The notes beneath the pieces were generated by a model. It was not told the DNA's origin. It saw only the letters and a list, made by a program, of their open reading frames with translations, and did not search any database. Both the position numbers and the translations under genes were made by a program. Positions 25,301-36,150 of a stretch of 64,000 nt of DNA are shown here, piece after piece. Origin of the DNA: Ptiloglossa arizonensis (taxonomy: Eukaryota; Arthropoda; Insecta; Hymenoptera; Colletidae); contig NC_135054.1 in assembly GCF_051014685.1 (NCBI RefSeq), forward strand, positions 5,336,001-5,400,000. The letters run 5' to 3'. How positions within the stretch are numbered: the first letter of the stretch is position 1; the number at the start of each line of letters is the position of its first letter.

Positions 25301-26289
25301 ATTTTAGAGTAAATTGTGAATTGTATATTCTCAATTTATTACGGCAAATTTTTTAATTTTACGGTAAACACAATAATCCAAAATGAAAAATATAGCTGTG
25401 GAAATGATGAAAAAAATGAATTCACTTGGGGAAGGTTACGTGATAAGGTTACGTTAACAACATGAGAAATGTTCGATATTGAAATTGAATATTTGAACTG
25501 ACTAATGTTCTCTACTTTTCCAGTAGTTTCCTTGTGACACATTTTTCAATAAACCTCGCACGACGAATTCATACTCTTTCTCGCTATGAGTACCAGTCAT
25601 TTTCTATGATTTATCATTCATTGCTATATGATTCACTTCCAACTGCGATTCTAGGATCTCTTAAACCGTCATTAGTATTTCTTCCAGTGAAATTATGGTA
25701 ATGGTGTTGAATTTTTTTGCAAATAATAAATTACTTTAATTATGCTATACAACGGAATTAAATAAAATTTGAAATCAAAATATTTTGTAAATCAAGATTT
25801 TAGTAAATTTATTTCGGATTCTACACTGAATTGTAACATATTTGAAATATTTTTTTCATTGTGTTCGTTTCGATGTCAATTGCTTAAAATTTTATATTTT
25901 TACTTATGATCAAATCCAGATGCATTTCTTTCAATTAAATTGTTTCAAATAAATATTTGTAGTATCGCTAGAATGAAAATAAAATAGTATGTATTTTCAG
26001 ATACTAGTTCTGAAAATAAATAAATATATAGTTAGTAGTTTCAAATATTGTTTCACAAATTTAATCCAAATAAAGTAAAATTTAAATAATACCTATATTA
26101 AAATGGTTAAACGTTGTAATGCAAAGTAATCTATTTACTATTTATTGTTATACTTCGATGACATATTTTACCCAAGCATAACTGATTATTATGGAGAATT
26201 AAGTAACAGTGCGTAAAAACAACTAAATGATCCATCATTGGTCGAGGAACGAGATTGTAGTTTAGTTAGTAAGTACCCAATAATCCTCT
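22331..26289. other. AT-rich gap around the 23.6 kb promoter candidate
   Basis: Apart from the promoter-like pair at 23602, no coding frame, repeat or transposon is recognised. Slightly GC-richer words occur at 23040-23240. The neighbouring stretch 26436-27149 is also empty. Confidence 0.5.
23602..23636 (+). promoter_or_regulatory. Candidate core promoter: TATA box plus TCAGTT initiator
   Basis: TATAAAA starts at 23602 and an exact arthropod initiator TCAGTT stands at 23631, placing TATA at -31 from the A at 23633. The surrounding sequence is GC-richer (GAGCCCGCGCAG). An ATG follows at 23679 and opens a 27-codon frame (MTFWINICILK and so on) with no recognised product. No convincing donor was found, so the gene served is unknown. 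Confidence 0.45.
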
Positions 26290-26435
26290 AAATCACCAGG
26301 AGGTGGGTAATTGATTCAGGCGCGTGTCCCTAATTGATTGAAATCATCTTTGCTACCCGCGGCGGTTTATGATGAATCGTCACATGAAGCCCCCGTATTC
26401 AATTTCAGACCGACGATTATTCATAACTGATATCA
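26290..26435. promoter_or_regulatory. Short GC-richer block, candidate conserved non-coding element
   Basis: About 140 bp (GGAGGTGGGTAATTGATTCA through CTACCCGCGGCGG to GAAGCCCCCG) stands out sharply from more than 1 kb of very AT-rich sequence on each side. There is no open frame and no repeat. A regulatory element is a reasonable guess. Confidence 0.3.
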
Positions 26436-27149
26436 TTGAGCTTGTATTTTCATAAATAATAATAAATATATATATATAATAAATTATAACATAAATGTAG
26501 TATTAATGTTTTTTAAAACGTACAAAAATAATGATTGCGAATTACATATATATAATACAAATTATGTTACACAATGTTTGATTCTGAAAAATTTTATACA
26601 ATTGAAAATAATGTAATACTTACTAATAACAGAAAAACAATTTTGTATACAGGAATTCTTAATGTATTTTGTTAATTGTCTATATCTTTAGTGAAAATCT
26701 TAAAAACGCCAGTAGAATCAACGATGTCCATCTTGAAAACAAGAATCTTCGAAACAGACAAAGTCATTTTATTCATAAGTACAAAAATGTTTTCTTCTTG
26801 TAGTATTCTTCCTATATTATTATCGAAGTATATAAGACGTAATATAATACGTTACATCAAAAACTTCATGAAATAGTCTTAATAAAATTTGAACATACCA
26901 AATGGCGCGAAATAAAGAGGCAAAGGGGCAGTCATAAAAGAAAAGTTATTCGTAATATATTTTATTTAATTTTAGAGTTAGTTATAAAATAGCATACATT
27001 GAACATCTCAAGAATTACAATTGTACATTATACAATTTTAATTTAATCGATCCTTCCAATGACCTATCTACGAGTATATATCTATATCAGCTAAGATCAT
27101 TTTACCGTAAAATCGTCATTTTAGAACGAATCTATCGGTTTCTACAATA

Positions 27150-28377
27150 TTAGGTCAGTCGATAAGTTTGTGCGAATTTCATTTCAATTTCAATTTCCCG
27201 CATAATAATTGTCTAACAAATATGTCTCATGCGTCATTCGATAGCTTTCGAATGGTGACTTTTTATTTACCTGTCGGTTCTGTATCAGTAATAAAGCGAT
27301 TAATTTTTCAAGAACTATGAAATGTCAAGTTAATAACAATGAATGTCTCCAACACGGTTCGCTTTACAAATTTAATCGTGGTTTTAAAGCTGTGGTTGCG
27401 ATCTGCAATATTTATGCACTGTACAAAGAAGATTATACTCTTGATTGAACAGCACAAAAATGGTTTAATCAATTCAAGGCGGGCAATTTTTCATTGTATG
27501 ATGATAAACTATGTTTTGGTCGACCATCAATTTCGACGAGAAAAATCTAGTAGCTTTCTTATGTAACGATCTATGACAATCATCACGAGAATTAGTTGAT
27601 AAATGCATTCCTCGAATGAAATAGTGCTTCGACATTTGAAAAAAAAATAGAAAAAGTGCAGAAACTTGATTCGTGGGTTCCACATCTTCTGGGCCAGGAG
27701 AACAGAAGCTGACGGATTACTGTCTATGTTTCCTTGTTGTCTAGATATTGCACTACATTGAATAACATCGTCCATTCTCGAGTTTCATTGTCACAGATAA
27801 CGAAAAACGGTGTCTTTACATTAACGTAATGTAAAGCAAAAAATAACGAACGAAACCGGATCTCCATCCACGGAAATCAATGTTGTGTATGTGATGGAAT
27901 GTACAGGGGAGTATTCATTTTGAATTCCTTCGAACGAATCAAACTGCAACGACTAGATACACCAATCCGCTAAAAACGTCCGAATCGACGACAAATCCTA
28001 GTACAGCACAACACAAGACTTCATGATGCAAATTTAACGAAAGCAACTCTTCAAAACCTCGGATGAGAAGTTGTTCAATATTAACCCTACTGAGAGCCTG
28101 GCTTTCACGTATTTCTACCTTTTTCGCTCCTTCCAAAATAGTTTAATTGAAGTTTCATTTCATAACCATATGAAACTGCAAAAATGATTAGATGATCAGT
28201 TTACACCAAAACCAGGTGAAATTCTTTAAGCAAGGAATCCAGAAACTATTAAACCGGTAGGAAGAAGTTGATAATGGTGGGGAATACATTATAAATTAAT
28301 TTATAACAAACATTTGAAAAACACAACTTAAATGTTTCACTTTCGATAAAACCGCACGAAGTGATGGACCGATCCAA
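27150..28377 (+). mobile_element. Mariner element C, full length but heavily decayed
   Basis: The ends match well: the left TAGGTCAGTCGATAAGTTTG and the reverse complement of the right share the same pattern through GTGCG, both next to TA. Inside, plus-strand pieces read FNRGFKAVVAICNIYALYKE, QKWFNQFKAGNFSLYDD and FGRPS, then PDLHPRKSMLC, and ANLTKATLQNLG with YLFRSFQNSL near the end. Many stops and shifts occur. The size of 1.23 kb is typical. Confidence 0.82.
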
Positions 28378-28646
28378 TAATATCGAATATGTAATATTAT
28401 TAACAAAATATTTTGTAATATTATTAATCATTTTTACGATATTTGAATGGATCGGATAAAATGTAACACTTTCAAAAGATAATTAAACACTTCGGAATTA
28501 ACTCATTATTCAGATGAATCTTTACTTATATCTTTATATGAATAAAATTTTATTCGTGAATCGCAATATCGTTTCTCATCAATGTCTAAACGTATAAGTA
28601 GCTGTAACATGTCTTATATTATTTGAGTAATAGTTATATTTATTTC

Positions 28647-28688
28647 AGCACTCTGCTTGTAGTATATCTATATAAGCACTCTGCTTGT
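28647..28688 (+). repeat. 28-bp spaced direct duplication
   Basis: GCACTCTGCTTGT occurs twice, 28 bases apart, with a related TATA-rich linker. Confidence 0.5.
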
Positions 28689-28829
28689 GAGAAGGTAAAA
28701 TCGATAATTCACAATGATAGTCCGAAAAATATACTCAAGTATACATGTATGTTTTCGAACTTGAATTTAGATCTTCATCGGGAATGAATTTTCCCTTTGT
28801 AACCTATACGAAAAGGTATACGCAACTGA

Positions 28830-29157
28830 TTTACATTTCAAATTGAAGAAATATAAGCAGAAACACGTCCGTCAAAGCCTGCTATCGCGTCGCACCGTTC
28901 GATTTCATTATCAGTGGACTGCTGTCGCTTTAATGTATTTGGGTAATCGAATTCCTAAGAGACGGGGACATCAAATTTCTTCTCGAGAAGCTCTCGAGCC
29001 CTGGATAGGGGTGATTCGAAAATCCTAAGCGTATGTACACGTAATTCGACCCCTGTGCAGAACGTGTACCGTGTATATAGGGACCAGGTTGGGTTACAGT
29101 TCATTGTGGTGTACTCTTACGGAACAGAACACCGTCATCCACCATTGTAACCAACCG
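28830..29157. promoter_or_regulatory. GC-richer block before and around the 29074 promoter candidate
   Basis: Mixed-complexity sequence contains a 61-codon plus frame (28843-29028, MKKYKQKHVRQSLL) with no recognised product, then the TATA/initiator pair. It is probably the regulatory part of whatever starts at 29103. Confidence 0.25.
29074..29108 (+). promoter_or_regulatory. Candidate core promoter: TATATA plus TCATTG initiator
   Basis: TATATAG at 29074 lies 29 bases before the A of TCATTG (five of six initiator positions). The pair sits at the edge of a GC-richer block and 57 bases before an ATG with a usable context. The combination is suggestive but not proof. Confidence 0.35.
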
Positions 29158-29159
29158 TG

Positions 29160-29339
29160 ATGGTGAGTACTCGAAGCGAACAAACGAAGGAGATTCGTCC
29201 TACAGCCACAGCCTCGAAATTCGGTAGGCTTCTTCTCTCCGGAAGTAAGCTTCTTGGTAAGAGAATCGAAGCCTCTCGTCGTGCAGATTCTTTTTATCGG
29301 ATTAATTTTCCTTTCACTTCTCATCGTATTTACCAGTAA
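29160..29339 (+). CDS. Candidate small reading frame or first exon below the 29074 promoter
   Basis: The first good ATG after the promoter-like pair opens a 59-codon basic frame (MVSTRSEQTKEIRPTATASK). The ATG is followed at once by GTGAGT, a strong donor, and further donor-like sites occur at 29245 (GTAAGC) and 29257 (GTAAGA). It may therefore be the first exon of a split gene rather than a complete peptide gene. I do not recognise the product. Confidence 0.25.
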   Translation: MVSTRSEQTKEIRPTATASKFGRLLLSGSKLLGKRIEASRRADSFYRINFPFTSHRIYQ

Positions 29340-31399
29340 CCGAAAAGATTAAAAGTCGGAATAATTTTCATTCGCCCATTGAAACGTTTATGATTTCACC
29401 AAACTTATTGCTAGAACTTCTATATATTAAACATTACCGTCGTAATTAGAAAGCTCAACACTGAGTCTTCAATTAGCACTGTCTCACGTTAGTATTTAAT
29501 TTGAACATTTCCGACTATTTCATTTATCAAGTGATTAAGATTTCATTTTACGATCGGGTATGATTTGTTATTGTAATCATTTGGCATTGATCAGATTATT
29601 GTTTTGTTAAACAAATTTAATAAGGAATTACGAAAATAATGCTTCAAAATGGAAGTAAGAGTTTTTCAAATGTATAAGAGTGGGGAAGACACATATACAT
29701 GTGTATACATGTAACTTAAATGTCACGAATATGGATTTCTGGAATTGGAACATGATTAAATAATTGACAAATTTACAATAATAGAGTATCTTTATCTTTT
29801 ACGTCATACCTTTTGAATATATCTTTAGAAAGATTTCGATTGAAACGTAATTACATTTAAAGAAATTCTGATCATTTTGGTTAATCCGAAATGAGTAACA
29901 AAGAGTTCCTTTAAGTACATTAAAATAGTAAAATGAATTAAATAATTTACGATATTCAATACCATTTAAAAAGAACATAATCTATACCTCGACAAAGAAG
30001 ATTTGTACTCAAGAACATCAATTTCAATATTTACTGTGAAATATGGTGTAATCGATTAATTTAATAATAATGTATGTACGTATTATAGATTATTAAGTTT
30101 GTTGTACAAGAAAAATCGGATTCTACGTAGAAAAGACGATTTCGTTTGAAAAAGTATGGATGCCGCAAGGAAAAATGATTTTCTTCCTTTTCACTCAAAT
30201 TGTCCATTTTTTTTCTTAAACATTTTTTTGCACAAACCACGATGTATTTTATAAGTCCAATACCGATAGTAAAATTTACTTGAATAGCTTGAGATTTTTA
30301 TAAATATAAATACCAATTTTTCAAAGAAACAATTTGGTACTTTATGTGTTAATTTGAAACAGATACAAGTCGATGTAACACACGATCAAATCCTTCTTTT
30401 TCTTATACTCAACGTGTTAATTTTTTACGCTTTAAAGAATCCGACACAAAATGCACTAACATGAATTTCACGAATGTCAGTGAAAAGGGAAGAATCGACG
30501 ATACTCGTAACTGAAGTTCGTTAAATTGATGTTTCAAAACTGTTTAATTGTTTGCAGAGTAACGATAGCAAAACGGACTTAAAGAAGTTAATCTTAACGT
30601 TACGAAACTCGTACTATTGCGTAATCGCATCGTTTAAAATGAGGCTGCGTTAAATGGTTAATAATTGATTCTGTTGCCCAAGTGAGCAACTTATGAAAAT
30701 AAACGTTAGTAACCAAACGTATTATTTCATAGTCATTCCATTTTCCATCGTGCTTCGTTCTACGCTTTTCGCAAAGCAATCATTAATTCGAAAAAGAATG
30801 CAGTAATAAGAAACGAAGCAGATGCACCGTTAATACCGCGTATCTCGTGACTGATGAAACAAGTAATAAAAGACACTGTTAATATCGCCGTAATCTGCTC
30901 TAGTTGCTTGTTTTACATTCTTCGTGTAGAAGTTTACAAAACCAGCAACGTCCATTCCGTAATTAAAAACCACATTTACCGTACGCGATATCGAATCGAG
31001 AAGTGCGTAAAAATTTCTAACATCCTGTCGCCAAGGTATTGATTATGATAATGCATCGAAAGTTCTATCAAGTCCTTGCCTATACGAGAAGCAAGTTGGG
31101 AAGGTCAGTTATCTGTCACGATGACACTCGGTACACTAAATAACTGATAAACCGACCATATCCACCACTGTCATTATCCACTTGCGTTTCTGTCACGTCC
31201 CTCTCCCACCTTACGCTACTTCCACGTAGTACATATGCTCGTAAAACTAAATCGTATAATCGGATAACAAGAGTTACTTCCTTGGAGCTTGAATGAATAA
31301 CGCGCGATAACTCGATTCTCAAACTAAGCCTCTTCGACTTCCTCTATTTCTTCTTCTTAAACCCCCGGTGAAGTTCCCGAAGTCGATTACGCGTTAAAC
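29340..31399. other. AT-rich stretch, no gene seen
   Basis: No supported feature. A 68-codon minus frame at 31116-31322 and a 62-codon plus frame at 30854-31042 are unremarkable. Confidence 0.5.
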
Positions 31400-31715
31400 A
31401 AAAATACCGATAACACTGTTCGTGAAAAATAACAACGAACAATCGACAATAATACATTATTACAAGGTGAAGTAATTCCAAGGATGTCTTTCGATGTTTC
31501 GAACATTTTATATATTTTAGTTCTCTTCAAAAATAATATATATATTATCCATAATATTATATATATACATATACATATATTATTTCTGAAGAGAACTAAA
31601 ATATGTAAAATGGCCGAAACATCGAAAGACATCCATGGAATGATTTCACCTTGTAATAATGTATTATTGTCAATTGTTCGTTGTTATTTTTCATGAATAG
31701 TGTTATCAGTATTTT
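31400..31715. repeat. Near-perfect 316-bp palindrome
   Basis: Arms of about 130 bp (31400-31530 and 31585-31715) are inverted copies at roughly 90% identity, separated by a short AT-rich centre. As a result both strands encode almost the same peptide. The ends are near AAAATACCGATAACAC and GTGTTATCAGTATTTT. A folded-back MITE or an inverted insertion would explain it. An AT microsatellite follows directly. Confidence 0.8.
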
Positions 31716-31718
31716 ATA

Positions 31719-31724
<6 letters not shown>

Positions 31725-31761
<37 letters not shown>

Positions 31762-31762
31762 C
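31725..31762 (+). repeat. (AT)n microsatellite
   Basis: Dinucleotide run just outside the right arm of the 31.4 kb palindrome. Confidence 0.9.
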
Positions 31763-32024
31763 AATTTTCATATATATATTTAGAGTAAAATAAATGTCAA
31801 CAAAATTAAAAATTATACATTGTTTTTGAGGAGATCCAAAATAAAATGGTTACGTTTGGTTTTCGATAAATTGATAAATTGATGTCATTAATGGAACGAA
31901 TCATTGATTTTGTAAGTAAAATAAGGCTTTAGTTCATATGGTCCTTTTCAGGAAAAGTTCAAGGCATCCTGTTTCTCAGTTTATTGCATGCTAATAACTC
32001 GTAAGACGACTACAAATACCTATA

Positions 32025-32443
32025 CACGAGGTCAGTCAAAGCCACGCAAAAGAGATTATGCATAATAAATTAACTTATTTCTTTTAAATGACGTTTCAAA
32101 ATATCGTCCATTGACATCAATACAATGCTATACACGTGTCGCTAATGATTCAATTGCACTTTGAATTGTCTCGGATCATAGTGAGGTATATGCTGCAATA
32201 ATTTGTTGCTTCGTATCTTCAAACGTTGTCGATGATCCCTTATGCACCATATTCTTCGATGTTCCATCGTAAGTACTATGCGCTCCATTATAATACTAAG
32301 CAAGTAAATATTTACTTGCCACATTGAAGGATACATGTTCCTACGAGGAGTTACAAACAACACCGAAAGACATAAAACAACGAACTAAAGCAAAAATATT
32401 TGTTATGCATAATCATTCGTGCACAACCTTGACCGACCTCGTG
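32025..32443. mobile_element. Internally deleted mariner-like element with 45-bp inverted repeats
   Basis: The left end CACGAGGTCAGTCAAAG and the reverse complement of the right end, CACGAGGTCGGTCAAGG, match, and both continue to ATTATGCATAA. TA lies at both outer edges. The 420 bp length is too short for a transposase; a 73-codon minus frame inside is not recognisable beyond a weak similarity to a transposase tail. Confidence 0.6.
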
Positions 32444-32952
32444 ATATAGGGATTTGTATTCATCTTACAAGTTGCTATCGAATGATAAACCTAAAAACAT
32501 AGGTTGCAGTTAAAAAAATGCAGAAATGACCTTTGTATCTATTAAGTGATTTCATTTACAAAAAAATCAATATGACCTTACGAAATACATTTTTAATACA
32601 AGGACGATAGCAGGTGCAAACTCGAAAGAAAATTAAGAAAAAATCAGCTGCAAGAGGTTTGTTGTATCGGAAGAAAGATTCGATTGAATTAGTAAATTAT
32701 CTCTTTGTAGAACAAAAAAACAACTCACATCGATGAAAATAAACAGATTGCAAAGGCAAAAATAAAATTTGTTGTAAGGAATGTAAAATGCATTTATGCT
32801 CGCACAGAAAGAAAATTATTTTCTCCTGTACCGTGAGCCATTGATTTTTCGATTCAGTAATTGATTTTTACATTGTTTTTAATTAATTTCTAATGAATCA
32901 CATCGGTGCTTCTCATTTCTATGAAAAAATTAATATATCGCAACGGATTCTA

Positions 32953-33400
32953 TACAGGATGAATTGCGAGAAACAGAATCCCAAAATATCTCCGTTATTT
33001 ATTGTTGTATCGGACAGCTTCTCAAGGTAAGGTTTCGCTATTTGAAAAGACGCATACAGTAATAGAAAAAACATTTTTTTAAGGTTGTTTTTAGACTATT
33101 TTAAGGTTTTTTCTTATGAAATCTTGTATTTTTTATTAGAATATATTGTAGTCGACGTCAATCCAAATTCACTGACCTAGCACAATATAATCTTAAAGTG
33201 ACCTTGAACTGAGGTATTTAGATCCAATAAACGGAAGTATTAAAGTAAAAAAATGAAAGTACCTTATACGAATCAAATTCGAAGATAAAAATTGTTACCT
33301 TCGGTATTAATACATGCGTGTAACCGTTCTGTAAAGCTACCAACGGCTCTATCAATCATTTCTGATATTTGTTGACAACCGAATTTCTAAATAAAACAAT
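32953..33400 (-). mobile_element. DNA transposon relic with transposase C-terminus
   Basis: The left edge reads TACAGGATGAATTGCGAG, followed by AAATATCTCCGTTATTTATT, a pattern seen at the ends of a common insect Tc1/IS630-like family. At 33300-33390 the minus strand reads ISEMIDRAVGSFTERLHACI, resembling the C-terminal FRERLxxCI motif of such transposases. No matching right end was found. Sequence between 32500 and 32640 may belong to the same element. Confidence 0.42.
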
Positions 33401-34080
33401 TAGTATTGAGATGTATAAAGTGATCTTCGAACTCTTCAATTTTTCATAAAAATTTCGGGGTTTCGTTGATTATAAATTTGTAAAAGAAGAATGACACAGA
33501 AGAATGTCCAGATGTTGCAAAGCTACAAAATAAAATAGTATACAGTCACAATCGCATCGTAAACCTACACCCTGAGGTTATGGTCAACATTTCTGTTCCT
33601 TCTTTACTTCGAGATCCTTCTTTCCGTTACGTGTAATAGTCATAGACGTTCTTTGAACCGAGTATTAGCAAGTTCATCGTGAAATACGGGTCAGTATAGA
33701 GAATTACTCACTCGACTTCTTATCTGTTTTTCACGCTTGGCTGGGTCATCGACACAACCCGCTACCGTTATCGCATACTAAATGTTCAAGTTAATTACGT
33801 TCATCTGGACAGGATAAGTTACTTTCATAACCGAGGGATTTTCAGCGAACACGTTTTTCTTGGGGAAAAAAGAGGAAGAATTAATCGGTGTGCATAATCA
33901 CTTCACTAAGCATTTACATAACTTTGAAGACTACGAGAACATCATAAATTTAATCGATCGTCCTGAAAATCTTTTTCATAAAAAAACAATTATACAACCG
34001 CGGTACATAATACCTGCTTTAAGAATTAAGTTATATTATGATCGATAGTCTTCTTGTAGCTACCGTGGTGTTTAAAAAAC
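33401..34080. other. Stretch between transposon relics, no gene seen
   Basis: It holds a 62-codon plus frame (33860-34048, MGKKEEELIGVHNHFTKHLH) without a recognised family. The neighbouring gaps 32444-32952 and 34215-34850 are likewise without a gene. Confidence 0.45.
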
Positions 34081-34214
34081 TTTCTAAGGTTAAGTAATGG
34101 CTTGTAAAGAAATCTTGGTGTTAATTTACATATAATCTATACGATTATCAATATCGGACAATGATTAAATGAACAAAATTAAGATTTTGCAAGCCATTAT
34201 TTAACCTTTGAAAG
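34081..34214. mobile_element. Short MITE with about 45-bp inverted repeats
   Basis: TTTCTAAGGTTAAGTAATGG on the left pairs with the reverse complement of the right end, CTTTCAAAGGTTAAATAATGG, and the pairing continues through GGCTTG. The spacer is about 45 bp. No target duplication is clear. Confidence 0.55.
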
Positions 34215-34849
34215 GTACATTATGAGTTTCAAAATATTTTGATTATATCAAAACTGTATATTCAGAATAAACTTGATAAGTCATCAAAAATTAGATTACT
34301 AATGGCTCGAAAATTCTGTATTGAATAATGCACCATCAGAGGCCATTGTTGCTAACGAGTAACACCATACGTACATATGTATATGAACATTACAAAAGTC
34401 ATTAGTTTACAAAGCAATATCGAAGTCAGAACACTTAGTTAAAAAAAAAAAACAGAATTCAATATTTCGTATTTTCTCGAGGCAGTACAGTTCATAAATT
34501 TTGTACACCAAGTAATCTTCTTAATGAATTTACACTCACTTTATGATGTGAAAACGATGTTTGAAAAGCAAAATTATTTAATTCTATAATCCATTAGAAA
34601 TTTCCAAAGAAATTTTTAATTTAGCTACATTATACATAGCAATTTACATATGAACGTATCGATGACCATTTTCTTCGGCAATAAGCAAACGGCTGTACGA
34701 TAATTCGAAATAAATGTTTTGTAAACGTTATTAATTGAAATACTTGACAATACCGTTGATTATGATAAGCAATCGTGTAGAAGCCACGCATGCAACAAAT
34801 GCGGATTAACGTATAACAAAAACACAGGAACCTATAACTTTCGACCTGG

Positions 34850-36150
34850 CCAGCCCTCGCACACTATACCCACAGGTGGCATTACTGTCATCGCTTGCAT
34901 TATTAACTATACCATATATGTAGGTATTATTCGCGAGATTAATCCAGTTTGACAGCTTCTCTTGCATAAGCTTGCCATCTTGCGTATGTGGGTAAAACGA
35001 TTATGCTTGCAGCTATTTACGAACGTATGCATCGGTTCCTTGAACGTTTTGAACGATAACGAGTGCATACGAATAAATAATGATATCGTTCGGTTGCGTG
35101 GCAGCTACACAGGAACGTTAACCAACAGCGTGCTGATCGGTCATAAATTTGCTTAAAAATACCTCGAGCTGCTAAAGCTCCATCCGTCAGAGAATTTTTA
35201 TTTGGTAGCGCCATGTCTTCATTATCTCCTACCAATAAGAAGTACACGACTTGTTCGCCAGAGCGCTTCGAAGAGTTAGAAACGTTCACAGACGGTTGCC
35301 GTACTTTCGGGTGTCAATCATCCGCCGCTTCGACCACCATTATTACTCAACCCGAATTTTCCCGATACAATAACCACACGCGCAGTAAGTACACACGCAT
35401 TCGCACTGTAATTTCCACATCAGGAATACAAGTACACATGCTTGCATTAACATCGTGAGGCGAAAAATCGCGAATCAAAACAAACCCACGACCACCACAT
35501 CTTATCCGAGAAACCGCGAACCGATTCGTTAACGAACAACAAAATCGATGACAAGGATTAATAAACATTTGGATAACGTCACCGTAAAATATTTCGTAAA
35601 ATGGACGAACAATCGATAAGACAGTTGAAATAGACTCGAGTTCAATTCGAATACGATTTAACGGTAGAGGTATATTCGTTCTTTTAATTGTTCTTTTTCC
35701 TTGTTTTCTTTTAATATTCACCGCCTCGGTTCTGCAACACTGAATAGACATCGACACGATGGAATGGCACACGATATTTCATGCTCTCGTGGTGCAAGAG
35801 GAGTCTTGAAATCCATTTAAGTATATTGGATCACCTCGATTCGAATCACCGTCCGCGGGAGGTCTAGGTTAGGTCTCGCTTAAAAATCCAATATTCCCCC
35901 AATCGGTTTTCGTTAAGGCACCGATCCCGTTAATGCTAGGTCCATTGGCTTTTCGTATTCTTGATGAGAAAAAAGTACGGCTCCACCTGCAATAATGCGT
36001 TCGGGCTCGTTATAGACCCCTGTGTCATCAAACACAGTCTGCTCGTTGGCACATTGGGATTTTATGATCAATCGAACTTTCCGCTCGTTCGTTAGGGGAT
36101 GAGTTACGAGTTTGCAGCATCGATTGCGAAAGCATACACATAGTCCTCGT
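34850..36150. promoter_or_regulatory. GC-richer block with candidate minus-strand leader
   Basis: It includes the possible exon at 35163-35214 and two blocks with CG-rich words (35280-35540 and 35840-36110, for example CACCGTCCGCGGGAGGTC). A 141-codon minus frame (35347-35772) has no recognisable domain. Promoter or conserved regulatory DNA is likely. Confidence 0.3.
35163..35214 (-). CDS. Candidate first coding exon of an unknown gene
   Basis: On the minus strand GACATGG opens MALPNKNSLTDGALAAR and ends at GCTCGAG|GTATTT, a plausible donor leaving one base of a Gly codon. The upstream 250 bp is GC-richer, like a 5' leader. Splicing to the aminopeptidase acceptor at 15524 would run into a stop, so it is not part of that gene. 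The product is not recognised. Confidence 0.27.

Noticed and set aside
31387..31696. Two near-identical peptides on opposite strands
   Set aside because: This is a direct consequence of the palindrome, not a gene pair.
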